Assembly: GCA_002401495.1 (NCBI GenBank)
Contig: NVTG01000032.1
Location: forward strand, 1 to 12,570
Origin: Candidatus Kaiserbacteria bacterium
GTDB taxonomy: Bacteria; Patescibacteria; Paceibacteria; UBA9973; UBA2100
Length of the DNA stretch: 12,570 nt
Direction of reading: 5' to 3'
Shown here: piece after piece, positions 12,420-12,570 of the stretch
Numbering within the stretch: the stretch's first letter is position 1
Layout of the letters: every line of letters starts with the position of its first letter
Made by a program: the position numbers and the translations under genes
Notes under the pieces: model-generated
Databases searched by the model: none
Seen by the model: only the letters and a program-made list of their open reading frames with translations
Told to the model about the DNA's origin: nothing

Positions 12420-12570
12420 ATGAACAGTATTAAGGGTATTAATAAGCTTATCGAAAACCTTGGCGGCGTCAACGAAACTAACCTAATTTTTGATGGATTT
12501 CATACGTTTGGTGAAATATATGAGCATAGAGTTACCTTGTATATTTTACTTTGTGGGAATCTATCCAAGC
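12420..12570 (+). CDS. Partial gene with a DGFHTFGEIYEHR motif (runs off the right edge)
   Basis: The first 50 codons are visible: MNSIKGINKLIENLGGVNET, then NLIFDGFHTFGEIYEHRVTL and YILLCGNLSK. The motif D-G-x-H-T-F-x-E-I/L-Y-x-H-R (residues 25-37) resembles a short signature I recall from small proteins of phages and CPR bacteria, sometimes followed by a hydrophobic helix as here. The reaction or role of such proteins is not known to me. The gene is divergent from rpsO and has its own leaderless-type promoter, so it is unlikely to belong to the ribosomal transcript. Confidence 0.75.
   Translation, partial: MNSIKGINKLIENLGGVNETNLIFDGFHTFGEIYEHRVTLYILLCGNLSK

Noticed and set aside
1..12570. 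UGA recoded as glycine (Gracilibacteria/Absconditabacteria code)
   Set aside because: TGA ends the TSP3 protein gene and the DUF1653 gene at natural lengths with coupled downstream starts, and no core gene needs read-through.
1..12570. CRISPR array, tRNA or rRNA gene, insertion sequence or prophage module
   Set aside because: No regularly spaced repeats, no cloverleaf or conserved rRNA stretch, and no transposase, integrase or terminal repeats were seen.

Overview
The window is AT-rich bacterial DNA that most resembles a Candidate Phyla Radiation genome (Patescibacteria, most likely Parcubacteria). The support is indirect. Genes are packed tightly, and core genes (pnp, prs, rpsO, rsmA, a PcrA-type helicase) sit among single-membrane-segment proteins of kinds I recall from Parcubacteria: thrombospondin type 3 repeats, a double LysM plus M23 peptidase, and a DksA-like protein with a depleted zinc site. 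TGA is used as a stop, which argues against the UGA-glycine lineages Gracilibacteria and Absconditabacteria. No rRNA, tRNA, CRISPR, IS element or phage module was seen.

Layout. Positions 1-1779 (minus) hold a cell-surface block: a membrane-anchored helical protein, its apparent distant paralogue carrying a calcium-binding TSP3 segment, and the first codons of a third, translationally coupled gene. A divergent exported cysteine-containing protein lies at 1827-2306. Positions 2334-5255 (minus) form a tight operon: PcrA/UvrD-like helicase, a DUF1653-type protein, and rsmA. Positions 5256-5490 hold divergent promoters and a long, potentially structured leader for the LysM/M23 peptidase (5491-6558). 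A previously uncalled 46-residue membrane microprotein follows (6577-6717), ending one base from a convergent DksA/TraR-like gene. Positions 7119-10293 (minus) hold pnp and an overlapping downstream gene for a membrane-anchored protein with a duplicated N-terminal motif. prs (10429-11406) is divergent from pnp and shares a two-way terminator with a NYN-domain protein. rpsO (12059-12325) follows, and a divergent partial gene runs off the right edge. The usual rpsO-pnp neighbourhood is therefore present but interrupted by the NYN gene and prs.

The main cross-cutting observation is promoter architecture. Seven start codons lie exactly six bases after a -10-like hexamer of the form TATACT, TATAGT, TATATT or TAGACT, and two more lie seven or nine bases after one. 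With a transcription start about seven bases past the -10, these mRNAs would be leaderless, and no Shine-Dalgarno sequence is visible there. Five of these nine (915, 1827, 5255, 10429, 12420) also carry an extended -10 (TGn). In contrast, pnp, rpsO and the M23 gene have recognisable -35 boxes and real leaders with hairpins. The same rule fixes several gene starts, shortening some open reading frames, and supports the 46-codon microprotein.
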